A stretch of 50,385 nt of DNA from Oscillospiraceae bacterium. Its GTDB lineage: Bacteria > Bacillota > Clostridia > Oscillospirales > Oscillospiraceae. The position numbers and the translations under genes were made by a program. Where the stretch lies: positions 1 through 50,385 of the forward strand of contig SVLB01000016.1 in the NCBI GenBank assembly GCA_015068135.1. The letters run 5' to 3'. Position 1 is the first letter of the stretch. Every line of letters starts with the position of its first letter. Shown here one piece after another: positions 23,983 through 35,900 of this stretch. The notes under the pieces are model-generated. The model did not search any database and had not been told where the DNA came from. It saw only the letters and a list, made by a program, of their open reading frames with translations.

Positions 23983-26900
23983 TTAGCCCTCAGTATTCTC
24001 ATCTTCGGGAGTCTCGGTGGTCTGGGGCAGCAGAGCATCGATTCCCCACTGGCTCACAACAGCCAGCTCCTCAGCGGTGAACATCTCCTGGATCGCCTGG
24101 ATCTGCTCATCGGTGAAGCTTTCAAGATTCTCGTTAATCTTCTGGAGCATGGTCTTCATGGAGTAGCTGACGGTGGAGCTTGCGATCTCATCGCCGTCCT
24201 TCAGGGTCATGAATACCTCTGCGTTGACCGCCACATCACCCAGATTGATGATGTCGAAGTCCCTGAGCAGCAGGGTCCATTCCTTCTCGGAATCGAACTT
24301 GCTCACATCCAGAGATCTTACCACCACGTTGGTGGAATCGCCCAGCCACAGACGGAAGCCGAAGCGCTCGATCTGCTCCTGGACCTTCTGGTCGCCGGCA
24401 AACTGTGCCTTGTAGCCGAAGCCCTTATTGCCGGTTCTCAGGGTGACCTTGGTGATGCCAACGTAGTAACGGTGAGCGGAGTACACGCCATCCTCAACCA
24501 GGATCATGTAGCTCTTCACAGCACCGATCTGCTCAGCAGTGGTCTTGATGTTACCGGTGGTGACGGTGCCCATGTTGGCAGCATCCAGGGTAACAGTGCC
24601 GTAGCCGTTTTCGCAGTCGTAATCGTCGGTGGTGGTGTCGATGATGGTCAGCTCAACGCCCTCGCCCAGGATCAGGTTGGTCAAGTTGTGACCGTTCAGA
24701 TCCAGGAGCATGGACTTGTTGATGATCGCGCCATCAAAGTCTCTGTTCAGGGTGTACCATACGCCCTGGGTGTCAGCCATCCACTCTTCCACGGTGGTGA
24801 AGCCGGCAACGGTATTGCCCTCGGCATCCATTGCGTGAATGGCGAAGTCGGACAGAACGATCTGGCCCTCGGTAGCGGTGGTGCCGTCTTCGTTGTCGAT
24901 GGTGACCTCAACGTACTCTACGAAGTAACCGTTGGTCCAGGCCATAAACTTGTCCAGGTCCGCAGCCACAGCGCCCTTGGCAATGACACCGGCATCGTCG
25001 TTGATGGCATCCTTCTCCCATCTTCTGACCAGCATCAGGTTGGTACCGGTGTACTCACCGATCTGTACAGCAGCATCGGGGTTGATACGGGCATCGATCA
25101 TCAGATCCAGAGCATCGTTGCCGTTGATGGTCAGATCGCCAACCAGGGTCAGAGTACCCTCATTCCAGATGGTGGTGCCCTTACCGGTGTTGTTGGTCAG
25201 GGTGACATTCTGCAGGGTCATTGCGCCGACGCCCTCGACGTAGATGCAGCGACCGCAGCCAGCCAGGTCCTCAGCGCTGTCAGCGATGACGGTATCCTGA
25301 ATGGTGATGGTGCCCAGCTTGATGGCAACGCCGCCACCGTAGGAGGAGGTATCGGTGCAAACGCCGCCAAGGATCTGGCAGTTCTTAATGATGCGGGGCA
25401 TATCCACCAGCTCAGCATTCTGCTCGCCGATGAACAGGTTTGCGCCCTTGTTGGCGGCCTTACCGCCGGTCAGGGTCACGTTGTCCCAATCCAGGTACTT
25501 GCCCCAGACGTTACCGCCGGAAGCAGCAGTCTCACCGCCGGAGATGGTGACATTCTTAGCGGTGAACAGAGTTGCGATGCACAGGCTGCCGCCAACCTGC
25601 TTGGCGTAACCGCCGGAGATGGTGCCGCCGGTCATGTCAAGGTTGGAAGCCCACATGTTACCGCCGAAGTTCTCTGCGTGACCGTCAGTGATCTCACCGC
25701 CGGTCATGATCGCGGAGTTCTGTGCGCGGACGTTACCGCCGTTGTGACGGGACCAGCCGTCAGCGATGGTACCACCGGACATGGTGAAGTCCCAAGCCCA
25801 GATGTTACCGCCGCCCTGGTAGATGCCGGTGTACAGGTCGGTGACCTTACCGCCGGAGATGGTGCCGCCGGTCATCTGGAAGATGCCGGGGTTATTGTCG
25901 TTCTGATACTCACAGGCGATGTTACCGCCGTAGGTCTCAGCAGTACCGTTTTGGATAGTACCGCCTTCGACAACGACAGTGCCGCCGTAGGTGTAGATGT
26001 TGGCGCCATAGCGGGACTTACCGCCCTCGATGACAGCCTCAGCGGTGATGGTTGCAGTGAAGTCGCCGTTGAGCTGCATATTGCCGCCGCCCTTCAGGGA
26101 CTCACCGTTTGCGATAGTGCCGCCGGAAACGGTAATGTTTCTGGAGTAGATGTTACCGCCGTTGGTGTCTGCGTAGCCGTCAGCGATGGTACCGCCGGAA
26201 ATGGTGGTAGCGCTGTCGCCGTCCACATAGGCGTTACCGCCGTTACCGCCGGCATTGGCAGTCTCACTCTTGATCGCCTGACCTCCGGTGATCTCACCGC
26301 CGGTCATGTTGATGCTGTAAGCATAGATGTTACCGCCCACGTTGGCAGTACCGCCGGAGATCTCAACACCCTCACCGATGGCCAGGTTACCGGCAAAGTA
26401 GATGTTACCGCCGAAGGTCATAGCCTTATCGGTTCTCTCCGTGTTGGCAGAACCGCCGGAGACGGTGGTGTTTTCCAGGGAGAAGGTAGAGCCGCTGGCC
26501 ACATTGATGTTACCGCCGTTCTTTCTGGCGTAGCCATCGGTGATCTGGCAGCCGGAAATGGTCAGGGAACCGCCCTGGCAGAAGATATTACCGCCGCTGT
26601 AGGCAGAACCGCCGGTGACGGTGGAGTTGATCAGGGTCAATGCTGCATCCTTGGCAACGAAGAAGTTACCTGCAGACTCGCCTGTGGCAGAGCCGCCGGA
26701 AACGGTAGCACCGGTGACGGTGACAGAACCGCCCTCACCGATGGCAATGCTGCCGCCCAGGCTATTGGTGGCAGTACCGCCGGAGATGGTGCCGCCGTTG
26801 ACGGTGACCGTACCCAGGGTGTAGATGTTGCCGCCGCGCTTTGCGACCTGACCGTCGCTGACAGTGGTGCCAGTCAGGTTCAGGGTGCCGCCGGCTGCCA

Positions 26901-28965
26901 CATAGAAGTTACCGCCGTTGCCGAAGTCGGCAGGACCGCTGGTGAGGATGTTGTTACCGCCGGTGATGGTGCCGCCGGTGATATTGGCAATTGCGCCGCT
27001 GGCAATATACACACTGCCGCCGCCCTCATGGGTACCGCCGGAGATGGTGCCGCCGGTCATGGTCATGGTGCCGGTCAGATAGACATTGGAGCCCCAGCCG
27101 CCGTACATGGCACCGGGAGTGGTCTCAGTGGCCGCGATCCACTTAGCATAGGCAATACCGTCAGAAATCGTACCGCCGGTCATCACCAGGTTCTTGGTAT
27201 AGATGTTGCCGCCCATGGACTGGTAGCTGGCATTATAGCTGTTGCCCTTACCTCCGGTAACCGTACCGGAGTGGATGGTCACAGTACCGCTGTCGCAGTA
27301 GATATTACCGCCCTTCGCCTGACGGGCGTAGCCGCCGGTGATGGTGGGGCCGTCCTCAGCGCCTTCCACACCGATCACAAAGGTACCGGTGGAGCCTGCC
27401 AGACGGATACTGCCGCCGTTCCACTGCCACTCGTTCTGACCGCCGGAGATCAAACCAGCCTTCAGCTGGATATTGTAAGCACCGGTAGCGTAGAGATTGG
27501 CTGCGGACTGCCTGGTGGTGGTGCCGATGAGCTCACCGCCGGTCATGGTCAGCTTACCGCCGCTGACGAGGATATTGCCGCCATGCTGGCCTACGCCAAC
27601 ACCGCCGGAGATGGTACCGCCGGAAATGGTGCCACTGGTGTAGCTATTCACAAGAGCGATGTTACCGCCCTTACCCTGACCGTTCTGGACGGTGCCGCCG
27701 GATACGGTCAAAGTAGCGGATTTGGTGCTGGAGCCTTCCACAGCGATGTTACCGCCGTTGCCGGTGGAAACGCCGCCGGAGACCAGACCTGCATCAATCT
27801 TGATCACACCCTGATAGGTATACAGGCTGCCGCCGTAGGCAGCCTCACCGCCCAGGACCTGACCGCCGTACAGGTTGATGTTGCAGCCGCTGCCGGCCAT
27901 GGCATTACCGCCGCCCTTACCTGCCTTACCGCCGGAGATCACGCCGCCGTCGTACAGGTTCACGTTCCAGCGGGTATAAATGTTACCGCCGTTGGTGCTG
28001 GCAGTACCGTTAGAAACAGTGCCGCCATTGCGGATGTAAACTCTTGCAGCACTGTCGATGTTACCGCCCACGTTGGCAGTACCGCCGGTAACCGTACCGC
28101 CCTCGATGACCACATCACGGTGGGTACTGGTGGAGTCTTTGGCAGCGGAAGTATAAATGTTACCGCCTCTGTCAGTTGCAACACCGCCCTCTACGGTACC
28201 GCCGTAAAGATTGATGGCAGAAGCAGTCAGCGCGCTGATCAGGCCGCCTCTTTCTGCGGAAGCGCCCTCGGTGTTATACAGACGGCCGTTGTATACATTG
28301 AAGGTAGGATATACGGCATAGCCGTCCACCTTAGCCTCTTCCTGCATATAGGCAATGGCGCCGTACTGATAAGTACCGGTAGCGGTCAGGTTGCCGCCGT
28401 AGATGTTGACGGTGGCGCCGGACTGCAGGTAGAAGATACCGCCGCAGACAACAGAAGCGCGGGGAACATTGGTACCGGTGATGGTGCCGCCCCAGGTCCA
28501 GGTGCCGTCCGCACCCTGCTGGCCGGAGCAGTCGGTGATGGAGATCACAGAACCGGCCTTGGCGTAGCCAAAGATGGCAGTGGTGCCGGAAATATCATTG
28601 CCGTTCAGGCAGATATTCAGCTGGACATCCTGCTTGATAGAGGTGCAAGCGGAAACGGTCACGTCGCCTTCCAGGTAGTAGTTACCGGAAGCCAGGGTGC
28701 CGAAATCCACATTGCCGGAGATGGGGGACCACACTGCGGTCTCGTCGCAGACATGATCCTTCACGCCCTCAGCACAGCCACCGCAGACACAGTGGGTGTG
28801 GGTGTGGGTTACGGGGGGGACTACGCCGGGATCGCCTTCATCGCCATCGATGGGAATGTCGATGGTCTCGTCGCTGGCCCGGACTCCTTCTGTTGCGAAG
28901 GCGGAGACGATCAAAAGGCTCATGATCATCATAACCAACAACAGAACACTCAGGAATTTCTTCAT
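23983..28965 (-). CDS. Secreted giant beta-helix surface protein (1660 aa)
   Basis: The start at 28965 follows AGGAGG. A signal peptide (residues 1-25) is followed by a Cys/His motif at about 54-73 (HTHTHCVCGGC, DHVC). A module GNYYLEGDVTV with NICLNGNDI follows. About 1150 residues of right-handed beta-helix-like repeats then follow, of the form GGTISGGxAxxxGGNIY, with around 20 residues per coil. The C-terminus (about 1370-1640) is a different domain with an acidic tail. No LPXTG or anchor is seen, so it is probably secreted or held by the paralog encoded next to it. The protein could be an adhesin or polysaccharide binder. The unusual richness of GGN codons comes from the repeats, not from transfer. 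Confidence 0.82.
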   Translation of the reverse strand: MKKFLSVLLLVMMIMSLLIVSAFATEGVRASDETIDIPIDGDEGDPGVVPPVTHTHTHCVCGGCAEGVKDHVCDETAVWSPISGNVDFGTLASGNYYLEGDVTVSACTSIKQDVQLNICLNGNDISGTTAIFGYAKAGSVISITDCSGQQGADGTWTWGGTITGTNVPRASVVCGGIFYLQSGATVNIYGGNLTATGTYQYGAIAYMQEEAKVDGYAVYPTFNVYNGRLYNTEGASAERGGLISALTASAINLYGGTVEGGVATDRGGNIYTSAAKDSTSTHRDVVIEGGTVTGGTANVGGNIDSAARVYIRNGGTVSNGTASTNGGNIYTRWNVNLYDGGVISGGKAGKGGGNAMAGSGCNINLYGGQVLGGEAAYGGSLYTYQGVIKIDAGLVSGGVSTGNGGNIAVEGSSTKSATLTVSGGTVQNGQGKGGNIALVNSYTSGTISGGTISGGVGVGQHGGNILVSGGKLTMTGGELIGTTTRQSAANLYATGAYNIQLKAGLISGGQNEWQWNGGSIRLAGSTGTFVIGVEGAEDGPTITGGYARQAKGGNIYCDSGTVTIHSGTVTGGKGNSYNASYQSMGGNIYTKNLVMTGGTISDGIAYAKWIAATETTPGAMYGGWGSNVYLTGTMTMTGGTISGGTHEGGGSVYIASGAIANITGGTITGGNNILTSGPADFGNGGNFYVAAGGTLNLTGTTVSDGQVAKRGGNIYTLGTVTVNGGTISGGTATNSLGGSIAIGEGGSVTVTGATVSGGSATGESAGNFFVAKDAALTLINSTVTGGSAYSGGNIFCQGGSLTISGCQITDGYARKNGGNINVASGSTFSLENTTVSGGSANTERTDKAMTFGGNIYFAGNLAIGEGVEISGGTANVGGNIYAYSINMTGGEITGGQAIKSETANAGGNGGNAYVDGDSATTISGGTIADGYADTNGGNIYSRNITVSGGTIANGESLKGGGNMQLNGDFTATITAEAVIEGGKSRYGANIYTYGGTVVVEGGTIQNGTAETYGGNIACEYQNDNNPGIFQMTGGTISGGKVTDLYTGIYQGGGNIWAWDFTMSGGTIADGWSRHNGGNVRAQNSAIMTGGEITDGHAENFGGNMWASNLDMTGGTISGGYAKQVGGSLCIATLFTAKNVTISGGETAASGGNVWGKYLDWDNVTLTGGKAANKGANLFIGEQNAELVDMPRIIKNCQILGGVCTDTSSYGGGVAIKLGTITIQDTVIADSAEDLAGCGRCIYVEGVGAMTLQNVTLTNNTGKGTTIWNEGTLTLVGDLTINGNDALDLMIDARINPDAAVQIGEYTGTNLMLVRRWEKDAINDDAGVIAKGAVAADLDKFMAWTNGYFVEYVEVTIDNEDGTTATEGQIVLSDFAIHAMDAEGNTVAGFTTVEEWMADTQGVWYTLNRDFDGAIINKSMLLDLNGHNLTNLILGEGVELTIIDTTTDDYDCENGYGTVTLDAANMGTVTTGNIKTTAEQIGAVKSYMILVEDGVYSAHRYYVGITKVTLRTGNKGFGYKAQFAGDQKVQEQIERFGFRLWLGDSTNVVVRSLDVSKFDSEKEWTLLLRDFDIINLGDVAVNAEVFMTLKDGDEIASSTVSYSMKTMLQKINENLESFTDEQIQAIQEMFTAEELAVVSQWGIDALLPQTTETPEDENTEG
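28747..28806 (-). other. Cys/His motif of the 1660-aa protein
   Basis: Encodes H-T-H-T-H-C-V-C-G-G-C and D-H-V-C (residues 54-73). The same C-x-C-G-G-x-A-x-G...H-x-C pattern occurs four times in the neighbouring 2465-aa protein. Confidence 0.8.
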
Positions 28966-29265
28966 TGCTTAGATCCTCCTTAATAATATTGGGAAACAAA
29001 ATCGGTGTCAGCCTGGCGGAAGCCCATGCAAAGCCAGTCAAAAAGGAACCTGCCATTCTGAAAACCCAACCCACAGCACCCTTCCGTAGGCTGGGGGGCT
29101 TGCCTCCACCGCCGTGAGAAACCGACCCACAGCGCCCCTGCGTAGGGTGGGGTCATGACCCCACCGCTACACGGAAACGATCCAATGTTTTGACTTTTCA
29201 GAATAACAAATGCCTCTTGCAACCAGATCTGCAGAAAACCGGCACCAATATTTTTTCTCATGGTA

Positions 29266-29294
29266 ATTGTAGCCCAACTTTGTCAATTTGTAAA
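29266..29294 (-). promoter_or_regulatory. Candidate promoter of the 1660-aa gene
   Basis: Minus strand: TTTACA (29294-29289), 17-base spacer, TACAAT (29271-29266). If used, the leader is about 290 nt. Confidence 0.5.
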
Positions 29295-29880
29295 TGGCAT
29301 TTTTTAAGATTGTTCAACAATTTTCTAAAGTTGGTGCATAATTCATGTATTTACATTGCGTTTTGTGTCGCAGTTTCTGGAATATCAGCCGTTACCGCCC
29401 CTCCTCCCCGGCTACAACGTTTTACCGGGATTACTGCCAAAAACCGGGATTGTCCGTGCATGATTGTTAGGAAAATAGCCTTTCGGCGCGAAGCCTTCCC
29501 CCGAGGGGTGGTGCGCCGCGCAGCGGCAAAGCCTTCTCCCTTGGGAGAAGGTGCCCCGAAGGGGCGGATGTGGGGTGTTATGGGCGAGAGCGCCCCAACA
29601 GAACTGCTCAGTACCCTTCAGACCCCTCATCCACCGCTTCGCGGTCCCCCTTCCCCCGAGGGGGGAAGGCTTTATTTGCCTTCTCCCCAGGGAGAAGGCT
29701 TTGCCGCTTCGCGGTCGGAACGCCGAGGTAAGCGAGAGGAGCGCCGCCTGTGGCGGATACAGCGACTCGAGCGCAGGGCAGCGGTCGGTGATCGACGCAG
29801 GCGTTCGCGCCAAGGAGAGCACCGGGCACCGCAACAGGATGCCGTTCCCTACGGATCTGTCGTTTCACATTTCAATATGT

Positions 29881-29911
29881 CAAAAAACCGGCTCCGAGGA
29901 GCCGGTTTTTG
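29881..29911 (-). terminator. Terminator of the 2465-aa surface protein gene
   Basis: Stem AAAACCGGCTCC with GGAGCCGGTTTT and a T-run on the minus strand, 20 bases after the stop. Confidence 0.9.
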
Positions 29912-29930
29912 ACATATTCACTTATATGGC

Positions 29931-32900
29931 TTACTTTGCCGTGAGCTTCAGCTCGGTTGCGGTCTGCTCGACCTTGCAGGTATCGTCCATGGAGGTAAAT
30001 ACCGTGGTATAGTCGAAGCTGTCGGCAATGTCCGCAAACACGCCGGGGGTGACCATGGAAACACCGATGGCCGCTCCGGTCTGGAAGCCGTCCGCGTGGA
30101 TCTCGATCTTCTGACCGTTAAGTTTGATCTCATCGATCACCGCAGAGCCACCCAGGCTATACTGGATCGCACCGGCAAGACCCTCGATGCTCTTACCGGC
30201 AGACCCGTCAGCCACACCGGAAACAGAACCGCCGGTCATGGCGAAGTAGATCTTGGTGGAGGTATTGGTACGCAGGAACACGTTGGCGCCCTGATGGGCC
30301 TTACCGCCGGAGACCGTGCCACCCTGGATGAGGATGTTGGTCTTATTCTGCATACCGTAGATGTTGCCGCCGCCACCGTAGGTAGTCACAGTGGTAACTG
30401 TGCCGTCCCGAATGACGGAATCGCCCTTCATCACAAAAGTGCTGAACACAGCCAGGTTACCGCCGGCATTGATGGCAGTGCCCTTCTCAATGATGCCGCC
30501 CAGCATTTCCATTGTGCCGTTGTAGCCAATGTTGATATTGCCGCCTTCCTTGCCCCAGCCTTCGCTGATCACGCCGCCGTGCATAATGAGCTTGCCATTA
30601 TTGATACGGATATTGCCGCCGCCGTTGGCGCTGCCGCTGCGTCCGCCGGTGATGAGGCCGCCGTACATGGTCATGACAGCGCCGCCGTCAATATACAGGT
30701 TGCCGCCGTGGCCGGTGGAAGTACCGCCGTAGATCTTACCGCCGTAGACATTCAGGGTGCCGGACACATTGCCGGTACCGCCGGTCTTGCTGCTTGCGGT
30801 CACGGTAAAGCCCTGGATATTGCCGCCGTAGATATGGAAGGCAGAACCGGCCAGGGTCTTGAAGGTTGCGCCGGAGTCGTTGAGGCCGCCCTTCACAGTG
30901 CCGGCATACTGCCGCTCACCGTTTTCCTCCTCAAAGCGGCAATCACACAGATTCAATGTGCCTTCCAGCTCAATGGCGCGGCAGTTGGAGGCAGTCAGGT
31001 CATTGCCGTTGAGACACAGGGTCGCGCTCTCGCCCTTGGCAACGCCCAAAGGCTTGGTCAGGGTCACATTCTCGGTCAGGTAATACACACCGCCGTTTTT
31101 CAGGGTGTAGTATGTGCCGTCCGTCACAAGATTCCCGTCAGGGCTTGTGAAGGCAGCCTGATCCAGCCCGGTCCAGGCCAGGGCGGTGCAGGTGGTATGG
31201 TCTCCCAATCCCACAGCACTTCCGCCGCAGATGCAGTGATTGTCATGTCCCTCAGGTGCTGCCTCGGGGAGCAGGCTCAGGGTGGACATAGCCGCATCGT
31301 AGTTGACCCCGTAGCCCATATCCGCGCTGGCGAACTTGCCGGACAGATCGGAGGTAACGGAGGTTGCGAACACACCGGGGATCTCCATCGCGACCGCGAT
31401 GGGATCGGTGTTGTTCAGGCTGTTGAGCTTGAGCTCTACATCCTTGGCAAGCCACAGATCGCCACCCGTGATCCGGATATTGCCGCCCAGGGTGAGGGTG
31501 CTTCTGCTGGTATAGACATTGCTGCCCTTTGCCTGGCTTGCCACACCGCCGGTGATGGTACCGCCCAGCAGCTTCACCGCACCGGTGCTGGCAGAGTAGA
31601 TATTGCCGCCGGTCTGCGCCGCACGTCCGCCGGAGATGGTGCCGCCGTACATAGTGAAGTAGCTCTTGCCCCAGATCTGGATATTACCGCCGGTCTTTTC
31701 CGTGCTGCCGCCGGTGATGGTGCCGCCGTACATGGTAAAGTAGGAGGACGCGGTGGAGTTGGTGATGCCGCCCTTATCCAGGGACACCGCCAGAACGCCG
31801 CCGATATTGTTCAGGGTCTGACCCATGCTGGTCAGGGTACCGGAGTACAGCTTCACATTGCCGCCGGCCACCAGCTTCATGGTACCGCCGTTATCCTTGA
31901 CAACGCCGGACTTGATGGTACCGGTGGTCTTGCAGTCGCAGACCTCCAGGTTGCCGGCTACCAGCACTGCCTTGGCAGAAGCCCTGCTGACGGTAAAGCC
32001 GTTCAGGCAAAGGGTAATATTCTGATCGGGCATAATGCACAGCTGGTCGGGCAGGACCCAATCGCCGGACAGATAGTAGTGACCGTCAGAAGCAAACCGG
32101 ATGCCCTTGGAGTTGCCGTCCGTGCCGGTGGCGGTGGTGAGGACCTCATCGCTCACCTCGGTCCAGCCGGATACGGACTGGCAGATGTGGTCACCCACGC
32201 CCAAAGCCTTGCCGCCGCAGACACAGTGGTCAGCATGGGCCACAGGGGCATTCTTCAGGGTCAGCTTGCCGTCCGCATAGCTGACCTGCAGCTCGGTATT
32301 GGCGGGATGGAAGTTTGCGGAGGTATCGGTCTTGGAGTCGCCGATCCTGCCGTTGGATGCCATAAAGATGCCGATGGAGGCATCGGTGGTAAGGCCCATA
32401 TCCAAAACATGGAGGTTGCCGGTACTGCCCATGTACAGATCACCGATGGTGACCTTGCCGCCCAGGTACAAGGTATTTTTGCCCGCGTCATTCAGGCACA
32501 GATCCTTGCCGTTGGTGCCGGAGGCGATGCCGCCGGTGACGGTGGAATCCACAATGGTCACGGTAGCCTTATTGCTGCTGTTGTTGCCGGTGACATTGAT
32601 ATTGGCACCGCGCTCAGCGGGGGTGGAGCAGCCGGAGATGGTGCTGTTGACAATGACCGTCTTGGAGACCAATGCCAGCTGCAGGCCGGAAGCCTTCGTG
32701 GCATAGCCGTTGGTGGCAGTGACGTTATACATATTCAGAATGCCGGAGTTCATGATCAGACCGCCCTCGGACACAGCCACACGGTTGTCGCTGTCGTCGA
32801 TACGGGTCATGGCCAGATTGTAAATGCTGACGCTGCTGGTACCATAGCTGTTACGGATGATACCGCCGCTTTCGCCGGAGACACCGGCAGCCTTCAGCTG

Positions 32901-35900
32901 ACCGCCGTCCTTACAGCTGGTGATGGACAAAGAGGCCGTGTCCTTATTGAGCCAGAACAGACGGCTGTTCTCGCAGGTGATGGTAAAGCCGTTGAGACAG
33001 AGGTTCAGGCTGTTGGATTCCAGCTTGTGGCAGGTATCCAGCTTCACGTCCTGGGTCAGGTACCAGTAGCCGGAGGTGGGCAGGCTGTCGCCGGAGGTCC
33101 ACTCCTGATACAGCACGTTTTCGCACTCGTGGGCGTACAGGCCGCTGGCAGTACCGCCGCACTGGCAGTGGACATGGCCCTGGGCGCTGGCGCTCAGGCT
33201 CAGCTTCAGTTCATTATCCTTATAGGCAACCGTCAGATCCTCGTTGGCACTTGCAAACCAGGCACTCAGATCTTCTGCGCTCTCGGCAAACACACCGGGG
33301 TTGGCCTTACCCACAGTCATGACCTCAGTGGGAGCATAGTCTTCCAAAACCAGCTTGACGTCTCCCTCCAGGAAGATATCCGCACCGGTGTTGCCGTAGA
33401 TCTTCATACCGTTGCCGATGGTGATGTTACGGTTGGTGGTGATACCGCCGCCCTGGGAGGAGTCACCGCCGGTGATGGTACCGCCCAGCAGCTTCACTAC
33501 GCAGCCGGCGCCGGCAACGGACACATTGCCGCCCTTGGTGTCGGCCTTACCGTCACGGATCACACCGCCGTACATGGTGAAGTGGGCGCTGTGCCACACG
33601 TTGACGTTACCGCCGTTGTTAGCCCGGCCACCGGCGACGGTGCCGCCGTACATATTGAATACGCCGGGACGGGTATCGTTGGGATCGGCAATGTAGCCCT
33701 TATCCTGGGTGCTGTTCACAACACCGCCGGTGCCTACCTTAGCATCGCAGGTCAGGGTACCGCCGAACAGATTGCAGGTACCGCCGGAGACGATCTTCAC
33801 TGTACCGGAGTTGCTGGTCTCAGCACCGGAAGCGGTTCCGGAGCCGCTGCAATCGGTGATATTCAGCTTACCGGCAACCATAAACAGCCCACCGCCGGGG
33901 CGGGTCAGATCACAGCCATTGAGGCAGACGGTGATCTCCTGGTCGGGCATAATGCAGATCTGCCTGGCAGAGGCGTAGTCCAAAGTCAGGTAGTAGTTGC
34001 CGCTTTCCTTGAACTTGACGCCCTGGACCTTGTCATTGGTGCCCATAGCCTCCTCAAATACCGCGTCGGTCAGCTCGGTCCAGCCGGTGAGCTCCTGGCA
34101 GGTATGATCGCCGATGGCACCCAGCCCCGCGCAGGCGCAGTGGTCATTTTCATGGGTCTTGGGCTCGATGATGCACTTGAAGGACAGCTCCTTGGTGTCT
34201 GCATCATAAACGGGGATATAATCGTTGCTGTCGTAGCTTTCCACGCAGGCAGCGGCAGTCTCGTCCGCCTGGGTCATGATCACCTGCTCACCGGCCTCTA
34301 CAACGATCCGGGAAGCGGGATCCAGACCCTCATTGACGAACAGGGCCTGCGCGCTCATAAGCAGATTGTCCTTACCGTTTTCATGGATCTGGACATTGCC
34401 GGCAATACCGACAGTGCCCTTGGAGAAGTTCAGTCCGGAACCGCCCTTGTCATCGGAGTTGACAAGGGTCAGACCGTTGATCTTCATCTCCTTGTCGGAG
34501 CTGATGTTGAAGTTATCGGACTTACCGCCGGACTGGCCGTCGGTCAAAGTGACGTTTTCCACATAGAAAGCGCCATTATTGATGTGGATGTTACCGCCGT
34601 TGCCGGTGGCCACACCGCCGGTGACGGTAGAATCGAACATCCGCAGAACGCCGGTGGGGTTAATATGCAGACCGCCGCCGGTGGAGGAGGAGGTACCGCC
34701 GTGTACATTACAGTTATAGAGGCTAATCGTGCCGGAAGCGGAGATGATGCCGCCCTGGTTGGCAACATTGGCATCGGTATCGTCAGCCGTCAGCTCCAGA
34801 TTCCACAGCTTGACATAGGCTTCACCGGCATTGGTGTACATACGGATCACACCGCCGGACTCGCCGTTGATGCCCGTACCTACCAGCTTGCCGCCGCCCA
34901 CATGGTCGCAGATGCTCAGCTGACCGCCGGATTTAACGAAGAAGCAGCGTCCGTCAGAGGAAATGGTATGACCGTCCAGGCGCAGGGCCACGGTCATGCC
35001 CTCCACGAGGAAGCCCTCGGTAGGAGTCTGAATATCCTGGGTCAGGTAGTAGAACTTGCCGTCCCTCAAAGGCGCCGTGCCGTCCCAGGGCTCCCAGGTG
35101 GGATTCTGGGCGCAGGGGCAGTCCTCCCGCTCGGTGTTCAGTTCAGGGCTTCTGCCGCCGACGATGAAGATGTACTTGGCATTGCCGTCGCCGTCGTGCA
35201 GCACATGGACACGGTCGCCCACCCGCAGATCCGTATACTCGCCCATATGGGACTTGACACCGGCAGTGGTGTTGATGATCTTGGCACCCCAACCGATCGT
35301 AGAGGTAAACTGCTTGCCGTCATCCTTGTGACCGGCCTGGTTCTTCTGGGCGGTAAAGCTGCCGCCGCTCACCCGGAGCACATCCACCCAGGACATGCTC
35401 TTGGTGCCGCCAGACAGACCCCGGACAGAGCTAACGCTGTGTACCTTATAAATAATGCCGTTGTATACGGTCAGACCCCAGCAGGAAGCCGCGTTGGCGT
35501 CGATCTTGGTGGCAAGGGCCTTATCCTTGGTCTTTACCTTCACCTGCTTGCCGTCGCACGCCATCTTGAAGACGTAGTAGCCGTCCTCATCAGGCACACG
35601 GGTGGTCTGCTTGGTGGTAGAGTTATACATACGCACCAGGTTCCAGTACACCGGGCAGTCCACAGGCTTATCCACGATAAAGACCACACGGATCTCGCCC
35701 TTCAGGTTCTTCAGACAGTGGACACGGTCACCAACGGCGAGCTTGCTGTACTCGCCGCAGTGGCTGGTGAAGTTGGTGGAGCCGTTGATGATCTCCACAT
35801 CGTCCGCCAGCACGCCCTCCTGATAGGTGGGCACCGTATCGCCGGTGAGAATCCGCTTGACGGTGATCTTCTTGCCCTCGAGCTTATCCACATAGTACCA

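Larger units (their letters stand above)
28966..29930. repeat. Long intergenic region between the two giant genes
   Basis: Contains a leader of about 290 bases for the 1660-aa gene, GC-rich elements with GTAGGGTGGGGTCATGACC (29133-29168), the promoter at 29266-29294, then interspersed elements with CTTCTCCCTTGGGAGAAGG and the copy of the 302-450 repeat (29716-29865). No gene is supported in it. Confidence 0.65.

Noticed and set aside
24472..28983. A 1503-codon open frame on the strand opposite the 1660-aa surface protein
   Set aside because: It is a by-product of the repetitive, GC-biased coding strand: low-complexity translation (TAGDGTAG-like), no ribosome site and no signal. The minus-strand gene has a signal peptide, start site and terminator.
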